NCBI GenBank assembly: GCA_934446065.1 | Contig: CAKSDP010000002.1 | Span: 37,723-101,722, forward strand | Reading direction: 5' to 3' | Length of the DNA stretch: 64,000 nt | Source: an uncultured Eubacteriales bacterium | GTDB taxonomy: Bacteria > Bacillota > Clostridia > Oscillospirales > CAG-272 | Part shown: positions 18,817 through 27,739 of the stretch, piece after piece | Layout: each line of letters begins with the position of its first letter | How positions within the stretch are numbered: position 1 is the stretch's first letter | The notes under the pieces: model-generated | Seen by the model: the letters and a program-made list of their open reading frames with translations, nothing else | Told to the model about the DNA's origin: nothing | Databases searched by the model: none | Made by a program: the position numbers and the translations under genes

Positions 18817-21018
18817 TTATGCTGTGGCTTCTGTGCCCGTCTCTGTATCTGTTTCGACGGGGCGGTATTTCTCGGGCATTTCGCGCTGCGTTGCTCCGGG
18901 ATCCGTCAGACAGTCGCGTACAGGGATCCAGTCGATCCATGCGGAATCCTCAAGGTTTTCCTGTATGGAAATAACGGAAACGGATTGGAGCTGATCAAGG
19001 CTGAAGCCGTACTTGCGGATTATCGAGACCATGTGATCGTAGTAAGCGTTCAGCTGCTCGATAGTTGCGGTGTCATTTGCGTCGTATGCGCGGAAATACG
19101 TTGAGAAACAGGACTCGTAGTAGACGTGGCACGAGAGCATCTCGCATCTCTTCTGCTGATCGGCGTTGTCTGCGAGGCTTACTGCCTTCTCAACAAGTCC
19201 GATCATCTTTTCGTAGTTCTCGGATACAAATTTTTCATTATATATCGAGTCCGGGGGCGAATTGTCGGCCCATACCCAACAATGGAAGTAATCGACCTTG
19301 GACTGCGCTTCGATCCACAGATCAATGTATGCGCGGATATAGCGCCATCCCTCGCCGTACTCGATCTCAAGCTCCTGGCAAAGGAAATCATCGTATTCTT
19401 CGTCAGTCATGTCGCTCTGCCAGTTTATCTCACTCATGAGATTCTGCTCGACGCGCTTGATGCCGAAGAGGTAGGACTCGATCTCGCTGAACCAGCCCTT
19501 GATACCGATCTCTTTGAAGTAGCGGATATCGGGGAGGAGCGTGTGGATCACGGTATACTGATGAAGTCCGGAATCCATTGCGTATGTCCAGACGTAAACA
19601 TTATCGGTGACCTCAAGCCAGCGATTGACCCACTCTGCATCCTGGTGGTTCTCGTTGGAGGTGAATCCGTTGTCGTCCAATATTGAGCACTTTGAGCCGT
19701 CATACGGATGGTTTGCACAGTTACCGTTCGAGCAGTACGTGACGTGCAGGAACTCGTTGCCGGTGGTTACAGCCGGCGGCTTCTTCGCGCTAAAGTATGC
19801 GAAGATCTTTATGTAGAGGTGCGCGCCGGGATATGTTGCTTCAAGCTCTTCACCGAGTTTATTTGCAAACTGGACCATCGGGCCTGCGTTTGATTTGTCA
19901 TATCTCAAAACCGCAGAACAGTTTTTACAGTGGCAGAAGTAGTCGTTGTCGCCCATCGCGATGTCGATATCCTTGAACTGTACGCCGGGAGTTTCGCCAG
20001 AAGCGATACGCGAGTTGATGTAGTGTGTTATGCTGCTGTACATAGCTTCAAACACGGACTCGCTTGTGAAGCAAGGCTGGAAATACTGATGGTTCTCGCC
20101 GTTGTTCCAACGGTAAGTTGTAAGCCCGTGGCAGGCCTCTCTGATCGGACCGTAGGAGGTCTGCGCGGCGGAGGGCGTAGCTTTGTCGTTTCTCACGCTG
20201 CTGAACCAGTACCATGTATAGGGGTTGATGTAATCGAGAGCAGGTATTTCGGTTTCGTCAATGCCCTCGGGGATCGCAACGAGATCAGCTTCTCTCAGAC
20301 GGGAGTCGCCGAACATGAGGTTGTCCCAGCCGCACTCGTTCTGGAGGAAGCGGTACACGGCGTTCATGCAGCCGCGATCGACTGCGCCCTCGAATACGAG
20401 ACTTCCGTCCTCTTCATAGTAGCGATAGCCGTCATCGCGGAAATCACCGTTGTCGGTGAAGCGGAACGTTATCTGATGCTCTGCCGAGGACTCTCCGAAA
20501 ACTACGGGCAGCATTACGCCGCAAGCCTTTGCGATGAGACGCACAAGCTCGTCCTTGGCGAACTTCATGTTTTCGTTGTTATCGTTCGGTACAACGACCG
20601 TGAACTCCGAGATGTCGGTACCGAAAAGCGTGAGCTTTTCGATACGCGGACCCTCATGGAACGTCACATCCTCGATCGCTGTTCCGGCTTCGACGTTCTT
20701 CGCGTACTTGCGAACGGCGCGATCAAGTCCGCTGTCGGTCTTACCGAAGATGAGCGTCTCGGTGCCGATATTGCGGATTATGTAGCCGTCGTCCTCAAAA
20801 TCGGACATATCAATGCCGTAGTCCTTATCGTTTCCGAGACCGATCGTAACCTTGCCTACGTTGTCGCCGAGACGATCGTCAAGCCACTTGGCATACGAAT
20901 CGGAGCTTGAGGAGGTAGATGAGGTGTGCGTAGATGAGCTGCTTTGCGATCCGCAAGCGGCGCAGCTCAGGACAGATGCGATGGTCAGGAATGCTGCGAG
21001 TGTTTGCTTAATTCTCAT
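18817..21018 (-). CDS. DUF4838 lipoprotein, paralogue B
   Basis: A 733-aa lipoprotein with the same layout as paralogue A: signal peptide, lipid-attachment Cys22, Ser/Thr-rich linker, two GH20b-like segments, and a DUF4838 region with FCHCKNCSAVLRYDKSN. I chose the ATG at 21018 (MRIKQTLAAF) because CGGAGAA precedes it and paralogue A starts identically; the open frame runs 18 codons further upstream without support. It has its own consensus-like promoter. No complete terminator is visible between B and A, so B and A are probably co-transcribed. Function is unknown beyond a likely surface carbohydrate role. Confidence 0.8.
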   Translation of the reverse strand: MRIKQTLAAFLTIASVLSCAACGSQSSSSTHTSSTSSSSDSYAKWLDDRLGDNVGKVTIGLGNDKDYGIDMSDFEDDGYIIRNIGTETLIFGKTDSGLDRAVRKYAKNVEAGTAIEDVTFHEGPRIEKLTLFGTDISEFTVVVPNDNNENMKFAKDELVRLIAKACGVMLPVVFGESSAEHQITFRFTDNGDFRDDGYRYYEEDGSLVFEGAVDRGCMNAVYRFLQNECGWDNLMFGDSRLREADLVAIPEGIDETEIPALDYINPYTWYWFSSVRNDKATPSAAQTSYGPIREACHGLTTYRWNNGENHQYFQPCFTSESVFEAMYSSITHYINSRIASGETPGVQFKDIDIAMGDNDYFCHCKNCSAVLRYDKSNAGPMVQFANKLGEELEATYPGAHLYIKIFAYFSAKKPPAVTTGNEFLHVTYCSNGNCANHPYDGSKCSILDDNGFTSNENHQDAEWVNRWLEVTDNVYVWTYAMDSGLHQYTVIHTLLPDIRYFKEIGIKGWFSEIESYLFGIKRVEQNLMSEINWQSDMTDEEYDDFLCQELEIEYGEGWRYIRAYIDLWIEAQSKVDYFHCWVWADNSPPDSIYNEKFVSENYEKMIGLVEKAVSLADNADQQKRCEMLSCHVYYESCFSTYFRAYDANDTATIEQLNAYYDHMVSIIRKYGFSLDQLQSVSVISIQENLEDSAWIDWIPVRDCLTDPGATQREMPEKYRPVETDTETGTEATA

Positions 21019-21039
21019 ATATAAGTTCTCCGTTAAAAT

Positions 21040-21069
21040 AATATACTTAAACAAGTTGCGAAATGTCAA
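21040..21069 (-). promoter_or_regulatory. Promoter of DUF4838 genes B and A
   Basis: TTGACA (21064-21069) and TATATT (21040-21045) are 18 nt apart, about 22 nt before the ATG of paralogue B. Confidence 0.7.
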
Positions 21070-21086
21070 CAAGCGCCTTTCAGCCG

Positions 21087-21126
21087 GTCATGGCGACAAA
21101 TGACATCGAATCAAATTTGCCATGAC
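21087..21126. other. Imperfect hairpin between DUF4838 genes C and B
   Basis: GTCATGGCGACAAAT and ATTTGCCATGAC can pair with a small bulge around a 13-nt loop. There is no T tract. It lies upstream of the promoter of gene B and could be an mRNA 3' structure of gene C or a regulator site. Confidence 0.4.
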
Positions 21127-21216
21127 GGTGCAGGCGCCCGTCAATATGACGAGCGCACCAGCGGAATAACCGTACTATTTTGTTTGAATTTACATTCTCG
21201 ACAGTACGGGAACGGT

Positions 21217-23421
21217 TTAAGCCTCGGTGCCGAACGAAGATTCGGCGGTTTCTGTGTCTTCAACATACTGTGCAGGAGGATCGCGGCGTTCTACGTCGGG
21301 ATCGGAGAGACGATCACGTACGCTCGTCCAACCGGTCCATGCCTCCTCCTCGAGGGTGCGGGCGATGTTTGCCTTGAAGCCGTCTACCGTGGTGATAGCC
21401 TCGGGAACAAATCCGAGGTACGTCATCTTCGTGATCAGGTGATCATAGAGTCCGTTCAGATACTCGAGCTTTTCGGTATCGTTTGCATCGTATGCACGGA
21501 AGTAATCAACGTAGCAAGCCTGATAGTAGGTGTGGAGAGAAAGTCTGCCGCAGCGGCGCTCCTGAGCAGCCGTATTAGCAAGGCTTTCAGCCTTCTCGAG
21601 AAGCGCGATCATCTCTGCGGAATGCTCGGAGACGAAACGCTCATTGTACATGGAATCGGGAGTGATGTGCGAGGTCCAGAGCCAGCAGTGAAAGTAGTCT
21701 ACCTTCGACTGAGCCTCGAGCCACAGATCAATGTATGCACGGACATAGCGCCAACCGTCGCCGTACTCGTTCTCGAGAATGCGGCAGAGATAATCCTCAA
21801 ATTCGGCGTCCGTCATATCGTTTGCCCAGTTGAACTCATATCCAATCTGATGCTCTGTACGCTTGATGCCGAGACCGTGGTACGGAGCCTGCCAGAACAG
21901 ACCCTTTATGCCGAGGCTCTTGAAGTAGAGCCAGTCAGCCTTGATGTTCTCAAGGACGGTGTACTGATGCATAACGGAGTCGAGGGCGTAGAGCCAGACA
22001 TAGACATTGTCACAGATCTCAGTCCACTTGGTGAGCCACTCGGCGTCCTGATGGTTCTCGTTGCCTACAAATCCGTTGTCGTCAAGAATACTGCACTTGG
22101 AGCCGTCGAACGGGTGGTTGGAGCAGTTTCCGTTGGAGCAGTAGGTCACATATACATACTGGTTTGCCTTGGTAACTTCCGGCGGTTTCTTGCTCGAGAA
22201 GTATCCGAATACTTTGATCGCGAAGCTTGTGCCGTTGTAATCCTCGGCGAGCTGTGCACCGAGCTTGTTTGCAAACTGGAGCATTGCACCGGAGTTGGAT
22301 TTGTCGTATCTCAGCACATTTGAGCAGTTTCTGCAACGGCAGAAGTAGTCGTTGTCGCCCATGGCAATGTCGATCTCTCTGAACTGCACGCCGGGAATCT
22401 CACCGCCTGCGATACGGCGGTCAATGTATTGTTCGATTGCTTCGAGGAAGCCCTCATAGATAGACTCGTCGGTGAAGCAGGGCTGGAAATACTGATACGA
22501 CTCACCGGTCCACCGACCGATACCGTGGCAGGCGTGCTCGATCGGACCGTAAGACATCTGCGCCGGGGTCATGCCGCGTCTGTCGGTAGCATATCCTTCC
22601 CAAGACTCAACATATGGATTCATGTAGTCGAAGATAGGAGTTTCGGATTTGGAGAGACCCGCGTCGATCGTGATCTCATCGGCTTCCTTGAGGTAGGATG
22701 CGCCGAAAATGAGGTTGAGCCAACCGCACTCGTTCTGGAGGAAACGGTAGACTGCGTTGGAGGCGCCGCGAGCGAGAGCGCCCTCAATGATGAGCGAGCC
22801 GTTTTCTTCATAATATTTATATCCGTCGTCACGGAACGATTCATCATCGGAGACGCGGAATACAATTTTATGAGCGGCGTCGGAATTGTCAACGGCGACG
22901 GGAAGAGTTACGCCGGTGGCAAAATTCATAAGGCGGACGAGTTCATCAACGGCAAAAAGGATATTTGCGTTGCTGCCCGAAGGATAAACGATCGTGAACT
23001 CGGAGATATCCGCGCCGAAAAGCGTGAGCTTGCCGATACGGTGACCCTCGTGGAACGTTACATCCTCGATCTCGGTTCCGGCTTCGACATTCTTGGCGTA
23101 TTTGCGGACAGCACGGTCAAGACCGCTGTCGGTTTTACCGAAGATCAGTGTCTCGGTACCGATGTTGCGGATGATATAGCCGTCGTCCTCGAAATCGGAC
23201 ATATCTATACCGTACTTTGCGTCGTTGCCGACGCCGATTACAACCGTATCCTCGATCTCACCGAGACGGTATGTAAGCCACCGTGCATAGGAATCCGCAT
23301 CGGATGACGTAGAAGAAATACCGGTATTGCCGCCGATATCTGCGGTGCCGGAGCCGCAGGCTGCAAGCGAAAAGATCGTTGCGCCGGCAAGAACTGATGC
23401 AATAATTTGTTTAATTTTCAT
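21217..23421 (-). CDS. DUF4838 lipoprotein, paralogue C
   Basis: A 734-aa lipoprotein with lipobox LAAC (Cys22), then the same domain order as paralogues A and B. It is the most diverged copy, yet it shares a 47-residue stretch (YGIDMSDFED...KNVEAGT, near residues 64-110) without any amino-acid change. The Cys cluster FCRCRNCSNVLRYDKSN and the YCSNGNC/DGSKCS pair are kept. ATG 23421 follows GAGGTG; a GTG two codons upstream is less likely. A strong promoter precedes it. Probably an exported sugar-processing or binding protein; the activity is unproven. Confidence 0.8.
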   Translation of the reverse strand: MKIKQIIASVLAGATIFSLAACGSGTADIGGNTGISSTSSDADSYARWLTYRLGEIEDTVVIGVGNDAKYGIDMSDFEDDGYIIRNIGTETLIFGKTDSGLDRAVRKYAKNVEAGTEIEDVTFHEGHRIGKLTLFGADISEFTIVYPSGSNANILFAVDELVRLMNFATGVTLPVAVDNSDAAHKIVFRVSDDESFRDDGYKYYEENGSLIIEGALARGASNAVYRFLQNECGWLNLIFGASYLKEADEITIDAGLSKSETPIFDYMNPYVESWEGYATDRRGMTPAQMSYGPIEHACHGIGRWTGESYQYFQPCFTDESIYEGFLEAIEQYIDRRIAGGEIPGVQFREIDIAMGDNDYFCRCRNCSNVLRYDKSNSGAMLQFANKLGAQLAEDYNGTSFAIKVFGYFSSKKPPEVTKANQYVYVTYCSNGNCSNHPFDGSKCSILDDNGFVGNENHQDAEWLTKWTEICDNVYVWLYALDSVMHQYTVLENIKADWLYFKSLGIKGLFWQAPYHGLGIKRTEHQIGYEFNWANDMTDAEFEDYLCRILENEYGDGWRYVRAYIDLWLEAQSKVDYFHCWLWTSHITPDSMYNERFVSEHSAEMIALLEKAESLANTAAQERRCGRLSLHTYYQACYVDYFRAYDANDTEKLEYLNGLYDHLITKMTYLGFVPEAITTVDGFKANIARTLEEEAWTGWTSVRDRLSDPDVERRDPPAQYVEDTETAESSFGTEA

Positions 23422-23453
23422 AGTCACCTCAAAAATTACTATAACCTATGTCA

Positions 23454-23482
23454 ATTTTATCACATCTTTTTGCTATTGTCAA
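23454..23482 (-). promoter_or_regulatory. Promoter of DUF4838 gene C
   Basis: TTGACA (23477-23482) and TAAAAT (23454-23459) at 17-nt spacing, 33 nt upstream of the ATG. Confidence 0.7.
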
Positions 23483-23638
23483 CAATATATAGTGCCAATA
23501 TTGATAATTACGGCATATTTTTTATACATATGCGAAAATAGGTTTTAATATTTGCAAAATAATTATATTTTTCGGCGGCTCGGGCAAAATATAGATTGAA
23601 ATTCAAGTTTGAAAATTCTCTTCTGGGAGGAGCTTACA

Positions 23639-23899
23639 ATGAAATTTATAAATCACACGGTCAAGGATGAGAACGGGATCCATGCGCGTCCCGCAGGAGC
23701 GGTTGCGGCGGAGGCGAAAAAATTCTCGTCCGATATAACCGTGACCCTCGGCGAAAAGAGTGTAAACTGCAAAAAGATATTCGCCCTCATGGGTATGGGA
23801 ATAAAGCACGGCGACACGATAAGGATAAACATAGACGGACCCGACGAGGAGGCGGCGCTCATTGCGATATCGGATGTGCTTCGCTCAGAGAGAATATAA
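23639..23899 (+). CDS. ptsH: Phosphocarrier protein HPr, lacking regulatory Ser46
   Basis: An 86-aa PTS phosphocarrier that passes phosphate from enzyme I to sugar-specific IIA domains. The active-site His15 is present in NGIHARPAG. The segment that normally reads LKSIMGVMSLG is CKKIFALMGMG here, so position 46 is Lys instead of the Ser phosphorylated by HPr kinase. ATG 23639 follows GGGAGGAG; the frame is open 10 codons further upstream. It begins a four-gene PTS operon (ptsH, ptsI, IIA, IIBC) with close spacing. Confidence 0.9.
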   Translation: MKFINHTVKDENGIHARPAGAVAAEAKKFSSDITVTLGEKSVNCKKIFALMGMGIKHGDTIRINIDGPDEEAALIAISDVLRSERI

Positions 23900-23917
23900 C
23901 GGCGGTGACAGATACAG

Positions 23918-25570
23918 ATGAAGATTTACAGAGGTAAAGGGATCGTTCCGGGGATAGTTATTGCCCCGCTGCACATTCTCGGCGGAACAAATAACGGGAT
24001 CGCTCGGCGCGGCGGCGCGGCATCGAAGGATGAAGAGGCGGCAAGATATCGCGGGGCTGCCGAGACGGCGGCTGCGGAATTTGCGCGGCTCTCGCGCCTC
24101 ACACGGGAGCGTGCGGGCGAGGAGGAGGCGCATATATTCGATATCTACTGTGTGATGCTTGAGGATGAGGATCTCGGCGGCGAGATCCTGCGCAGGATAG
24201 ATGAGGGCGAGAGCGCCGAAGATGCGGTGAGGGCGAGCGGAGATGCGCTTGCATCCATGCTGCGTGAGTCCGACAGCGAATATATGCGAGAGCGGAGCTA
24301 CGACGTTGACACGGTGTGTGATGCCCTGCTCTCCGCGCTCGGCGGCGGCAGCGGATCGTTTGATGTGACGGAGCCGTCCGTCATATGCGCACGCGATCTT
24401 TCTCCGTCGGAGACGGTATCGCTCGACCGCGAAAAGACACTCGGGTTTGTGACCGCCGAGGGCGGCACAAGCTCGCATACGGCGATACTTGCGCGAGCAA
24501 TGGATATTCCTGCGGTAGTTGCGCTCGGCGAGATGCCGGACGCGGGCGACGGCGGGATATGCATTCTCGACGGGGGAGACGGAACGCTTACCGTTGCGCC
24601 CGACGATGAAACGATCAGCAAATACCGCGAGAAGCAGCGCGATTACAGGAATCGCATGGAGCAGACAAACAAGGTCAAGCACAAGAAAATAAAGATCGGC
24701 GGGAAAAATATCGAGGTTTTTGCAAATATTTCCGACTCCGGAGAATGCGGTGCTGCCATTTCACACGGCGCGGACGGGATCGGGCTGTACCGAAGCGAAT
24801 TCCTTTATATGAAATACGGTCGCGAGCCGAGCGAGGATGAGCAGTTTGAGGCATACCGTAATGCTGCGGAAGCCATGCACGGCGCAGAGGTGATAATACG
24901 CACGCTCGATGCGGGTGCCGACAAGGAGATACCGTATCTCGGTATCGCACACGAGCCGAATCCCGCTCTCGGGCTTCGCGCAATAAGGCTGTGTCTCGGA
25001 CGGCGCGAGCTTTTTTCGCGGCAGATACGCGCGATACTGCGGGCGTCAGCATTCGGGAATATTTCGCTCATGCTGCCCATGATAACAACAATAGATGAGC
25101 TGCGCGCGGCGAGAGAGCTTGTCGCAGATGAGTGCGCGGCGCTTGAATCGGAGGGGATGGCATACGATCGCGCGATAAAGATCGGGATCATGATCGAGAC
25201 GCCTGCGGCGGCGGTCTGCGCCGATACGCTCGCGTGTATGGCGGACTTTATTTCGGTCGGCACGAACGATCTTGTACAGTACACGATGGCGTGCGACAGA
25301 CAGAACGGTGCGGTGTCATATCTGTGCGAGGGACTTACCGAGGCGGTGCGGCGGCTGATAGTTTACGTCGGCGAATGTGCCGAAGCGGCAGGTATCAGAG
25401 CCGGAATATGCGGCGAGGCGGCGTCCGACACTTCCCTGACTGAATTCTTTGTTTCGGCGGGATACACGGAGCTTTCGGCGAGCGCTCCGGCGATCCCGAG
25501 GATCAAAGCCCGACTTGATGCGATATCTTCCACGACTTATCTCGAGCTGTCGGATAATACTTTAAGCTGA
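23918..25570 (+). CDS. ptsI: PTS enzyme I (PEP-protein phosphotransferase)
   Basis: Takes phosphate from PEP onto a His and passes it to HPr. The N-terminal HPr-binding and phosphohistidine domain carries GGTSSHTAILAR with active His187. The C-terminal PEP-binding barrel shows GADGIGLYRSEFLY, a TLDAGADKEIPYL segment, IMIETPAA, SVGTNDLVQY and GICGEAA with the catalytic Cys. Length (550 aa) is slightly under the usual 570. It lies 18 nt after ptsH. Confidence 0.95.
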   Translation: MKIYRGKGIVPGIVIAPLHILGGTNNGIARRGGAASKDEEAARYRGAAETAAAEFARLSRLTRERAGEEEAHIFDIYCVMLEDEDLGGEILRRIDEGESAEDAVRASGDALASMLRESDSEYMRERSYDVDTVCDALLSALGGGSGSFDVTEPSVICARDLSPSETVSLDREKTLGFVTAEGGTSSHTAILARAMDIPAVVALGEMPDAGDGGICILDGGDGTLTVAPDDETISKYREKQRDYRNRMEQTNKVKHKKIKIGGKNIEVFANISDSGECGAAISHGADGIGLYRSEFLYMKYGREPSEDEQFEAYRNAAEAMHGAEVIIRTLDAGADKEIPYLGIAHEPNPALGLRAIRLCLGRRELFSRQIRAILRASAFGNISLMLPMITTIDELRAARELVADECAALESEGMAYDRAIKIGIMIETPAAAVCADTLACMADFISVGTNDLVQYTMACDRQNGAVSYLCEGLTEAVRRLIVYVGECAEAAGIRAGICGEAASDTSLTEFFVSAGYTELSASAPAIPRIKARLDAISSTTYLELSDNTLS

Positions 25571-25597
25571 AAAACGAAATCGGAAAGGAAATAAACA

Positions 25598-26077
25598 ATG
25601 TTCAGACAGAAAACAAAAACGGCATATCTTTGTGCGCCCGTGACGGGTAAATCGGTATTGCTTGAGAATTCGCATGACGAGGCATTTGCGTCCAAGCTTC
25701 TCGGCGACGGGGTCGCGATCATGCCCGTGGAGGGCGAATTCCGCAGTCCCGCCGACGGCAGGATCACTGGGATCGCCGAGGCGCGTCACGCATATACGCT
25801 CGAGACGCCCGACGGGCTGGAGATACTCGTTCATATCGGGATCGACACGGTGGAGCTTCGCGGTGAATTCTTCACGCCGAAGGTCAGTGTCGGGGACACG
25901 GTACACGCAGGCGATGTGATATGCGTAGTTGATACAGATGCGGTAACCGAGCGCGGATTCAGTCTCTGCACACCGGTCGTGGTATCGAACGCAGATGAGC
26001 TTTGCGAATTTTCGCCGATATACGGCGACATGATCGGCGGCAGCGATGCGGTCATCGAATACAAGGTGAGAAAATAG
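25598..26077 (+). CDS. PTS glucose-type IIA component
   Basis: A 159-aa stand-alone IIA domain of the glucose family (Crr/IIAGlc type). It receives phosphate from HPr and passes it to the IIB domain of the next gene. The two active-site histidines are His64 (ARHAYTLET) and His79 (LVHIGIDTVEL). GDTVHAGDVIC near residue 105 is typical. It lies 28 nt after ptsI and 16 nt before the IIBC gene, which has no IIA domain of its own, so the two form one transporter. Confidence 0.92.
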   Translation: MFRQKTKTAYLCAPVTGKSVLLENSHDEAFASKLLGDGVAIMPVEGEFRSPADGRITGIAEARHAYTLETPDGLEILVHIGIDTVELRGEFFTPKVSVGDTVHAGDVICVVDTDAVTERGFSLCTPVVVSNADELCEFSPIYGDMIGGSDAVIEYKVRK

Positions 26078-26093
26078 GAGGAAGGTCATAATT

Positions 26094-27689
26094 ATGGATA
26101 AAGCTGAAAAAAAGAGCGGCGGCGTATTCAGCGTTCTTCAGCGAGTCGGGCGTTCCTTTATGCTGCCGATCGCGATACTCCCGGTTGCGGGACTTCTGCT
26201 CGGCATCGGATCATCGTTCACGAATGCGGCGATGATCGAGGCATACGGCCTTGCAAAAATTCTCGGCGAGGGGACGCCGCTTTACTTCATTCTTACCATA
26301 ATGAGCGAGACTGGTAACGTAATATTTACAAATCTGCCGCTTATATTTGCGCTCGGAGTCGCGCTCGGAATGGCGGAAAACGAAAAAGCGACAGCCGTTC
26401 TTTCTGCTGCAATTGCGTTTTTTGTGATGCACACAACGATCTCGGCGCTCCTGAAGCTTACGGGAACTGACAACACGCTCGAGGGGGCGACCGCAGACGT
26501 GGTCGGGATCACATCGCTCGAGATGGGCGTTTTCGGCGGAATTATTGTCGGGCTCGGTACGGCGGCACTGCACAACCGATTCTATAAGATACGGCTGCCG
26601 TCCGTGATCTCGTTTTTCGGCGGTGTACGGTTTGTGCCGATAATCTCTGCACTTATGTATATTCTTGTGGGTGCGGTCATGTTTTTCCTTTGGCCGATAA
26701 TTCAGCGCGGCATATATGCGCTCGGCGGTCTTGTGCTCAACTCCGGTTATGCCGGAACACTTGTGTACGGAATAATCGAGCGTGCGCTGATCCCGTTCGG
26801 ACTGCATCACGTGTTCTATATGCCGTTCTGGCAGACGGGACTCGGCGGAACGGCGGTTATAGACGGTGTTGCCGTTGCCGGTGCGCAGAATATTTTCTTT
26901 GCCGAGCTTGCTTCACCGAATACCGTGAAGTTCAGTGCAGACGCGACACGATTTATGGCTGGCAAGTTCCCGTTTATGATATTCGGACTTCCCGGCGCGG
27001 CGCTTGCAATGTACAAGTGCGCAAGACCGGAGAGACGCACTGCGGCGGGCGGACTTCTGCTCTCGGCTGCGCTCACAGCCGCCATGACCGGCATTACGGA
27101 GCCACTTGAGTTCACATTTCTCTTTGTGGCGCCGCTGCTTTACGGGATCCACTGTGTGCTCGCGGGATTGTCGTTTATGCTTATGCACATTCTCGGAGTC
27201 GGGGTCGGAATGACATTCTCCGGCGGACTTATAGATCTGACGCTTTTCGGAATCCTGCAAGGCGTCAAAAAGACGAACTGGATATGGATACCGGTGGTCG
27301 GCGTGTTCTATTTTGCGATATATTTCGGTCTGTTCTATCTGCTCATCCGTGTGAAAAACTATACGACTCCGGGACGCGAGAGCGCAGGCGAGACGAAGCT
27401 CTATACACGCGCGGATTATAATAAAAAGAAGAACGGCGGCACGGCTGCTGGAGGGACTCCAGCGAAGATAACCGAGGGCCTCGGCGGTCGCGACAATATT
27501 ATAAGCCTTGATTCATGTGCAACGAGACTGAGGGTCAGTGTACGTGATGCCGGACTTGTTGACGAGAACGTGCTCAAGGCGACGGGAGCCGCGGGTGTCA
27601 TAGTAAAGGGCGGCGGTGTTCAAGTGGTATACGGACCGACCGTTACCGTCATAAAGAGCGAGCTTGACGAATACCTCGGAGCGGAATAA
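26094..27689 (+). CDS. PTS IIBC component, glucose/N-acetylglucosamine family
   Basis: Membrane permease and phosphotransferase, 531 aa. The N-terminal IIC domain (about residues 15-430) has roughly ten membrane segments, opening with RSFMLPIAILPVAGLLLGIG. The GLHHVFYMPFWQ and GITEPLEFTFLFVAPLLYGIH segments are typical for sugar recognition. The IIB domain (about 455-531) carries the phosphocysteine Cys475 in LDSCATRLRV. The IIB sequence GGRDNIISLDSCATRLR leans towards the NagE branch, but glucose is equally possible. No regulator gene is adjacent. Confidence 0.92.
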   Translation: MDKAEKKSGGVFSVLQRVGRSFMLPIAILPVAGLLLGIGSSFTNAAMIEAYGLAKILGEGTPLYFILTIMSETGNVIFTNLPLIFALGVALGMAENEKATAVLSAAIAFFVMHTTISALLKLTGTDNTLEGATADVVGITSLEMGVFGGIIVGLGTAALHNRFYKIRLPSVISFFGGVRFVPIISALMYILVGAVMFFLWPIIQRGIYALGGLVLNSGYAGTLVYGIIERALIPFGLHHVFYMPFWQTGLGGTAVIDGVAVAGAQNIFFAELASPNTVKFSADATRFMAGKFPFMIFGLPGAALAMYKCARPERRTAAGGLLLSAALTAAMTGITEPLEFTFLFVAPLLYGIHCVLAGLSFMLMHILGVGVGMTFSGGLIDLTLFGILQGVKKTNWIWIPVVGVFYFAIYFGLFYLLIRVKNYTTPGRESAGETKLYTRADYNKKKNGGTAAGGTPAKITEGLGGRDNIISLDSCATRLRVSVRDAGLVDENVLKATGAAGVIVKGGGVQVVYGPTVTVIKSELDEYLGAE

Positions 27690-27702
27690 ATATAAATATG
27701 AA

Positions 27703-27736
27703 ATTGCGGTTCACTTCGGCAGAAGTGAACCGCAAT
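27703..27736. terminator. Hairpin between the PTS operon and trxB
   Basis: Perfect 15-base arms ATTGCGGTTCACTTC and GAAGTGAACCGCAAT with a GGCA loop lie between convergent genes. The T tracts on both sides are short (GTTT and TTTC), so termination efficiency is uncertain. Confidence 0.75.
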
Positions 27737-27739
27737 GTT

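Larger units (their letters stand above)
16546..21018 (-). repeat. Tandem duplication of DUF4838 genes A and B
   Basis: The units 16546-18750 and 18817-21018 are direct repeats of about 2.2 kb. They are clearly alignable at nucleotide level along their whole length, with long near-identical blocks towards their 5' ends. The ribosome-binding and start region (CGGAGAACT..ATATATG) is also shared. A third, more diverged copy (C) lies at 21217-23421. Confidence 0.85.

Noticed and set aside
21100..22323. Long + strand open frame of 407 codons opposite DUF4838 gene C
   Set aside because: It is antisense to a well-supported lipoprotein gene and its sequence shows no family features. A similar shadow at 19930-20910 opposes gene B.
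16546..23427. Mobile element or composite transposon behind the three DUF4838 copies
   Set aside because: No transposase, terminal inverted repeats or target duplications are visible; simple tandem duplication and divergence explains the pattern.
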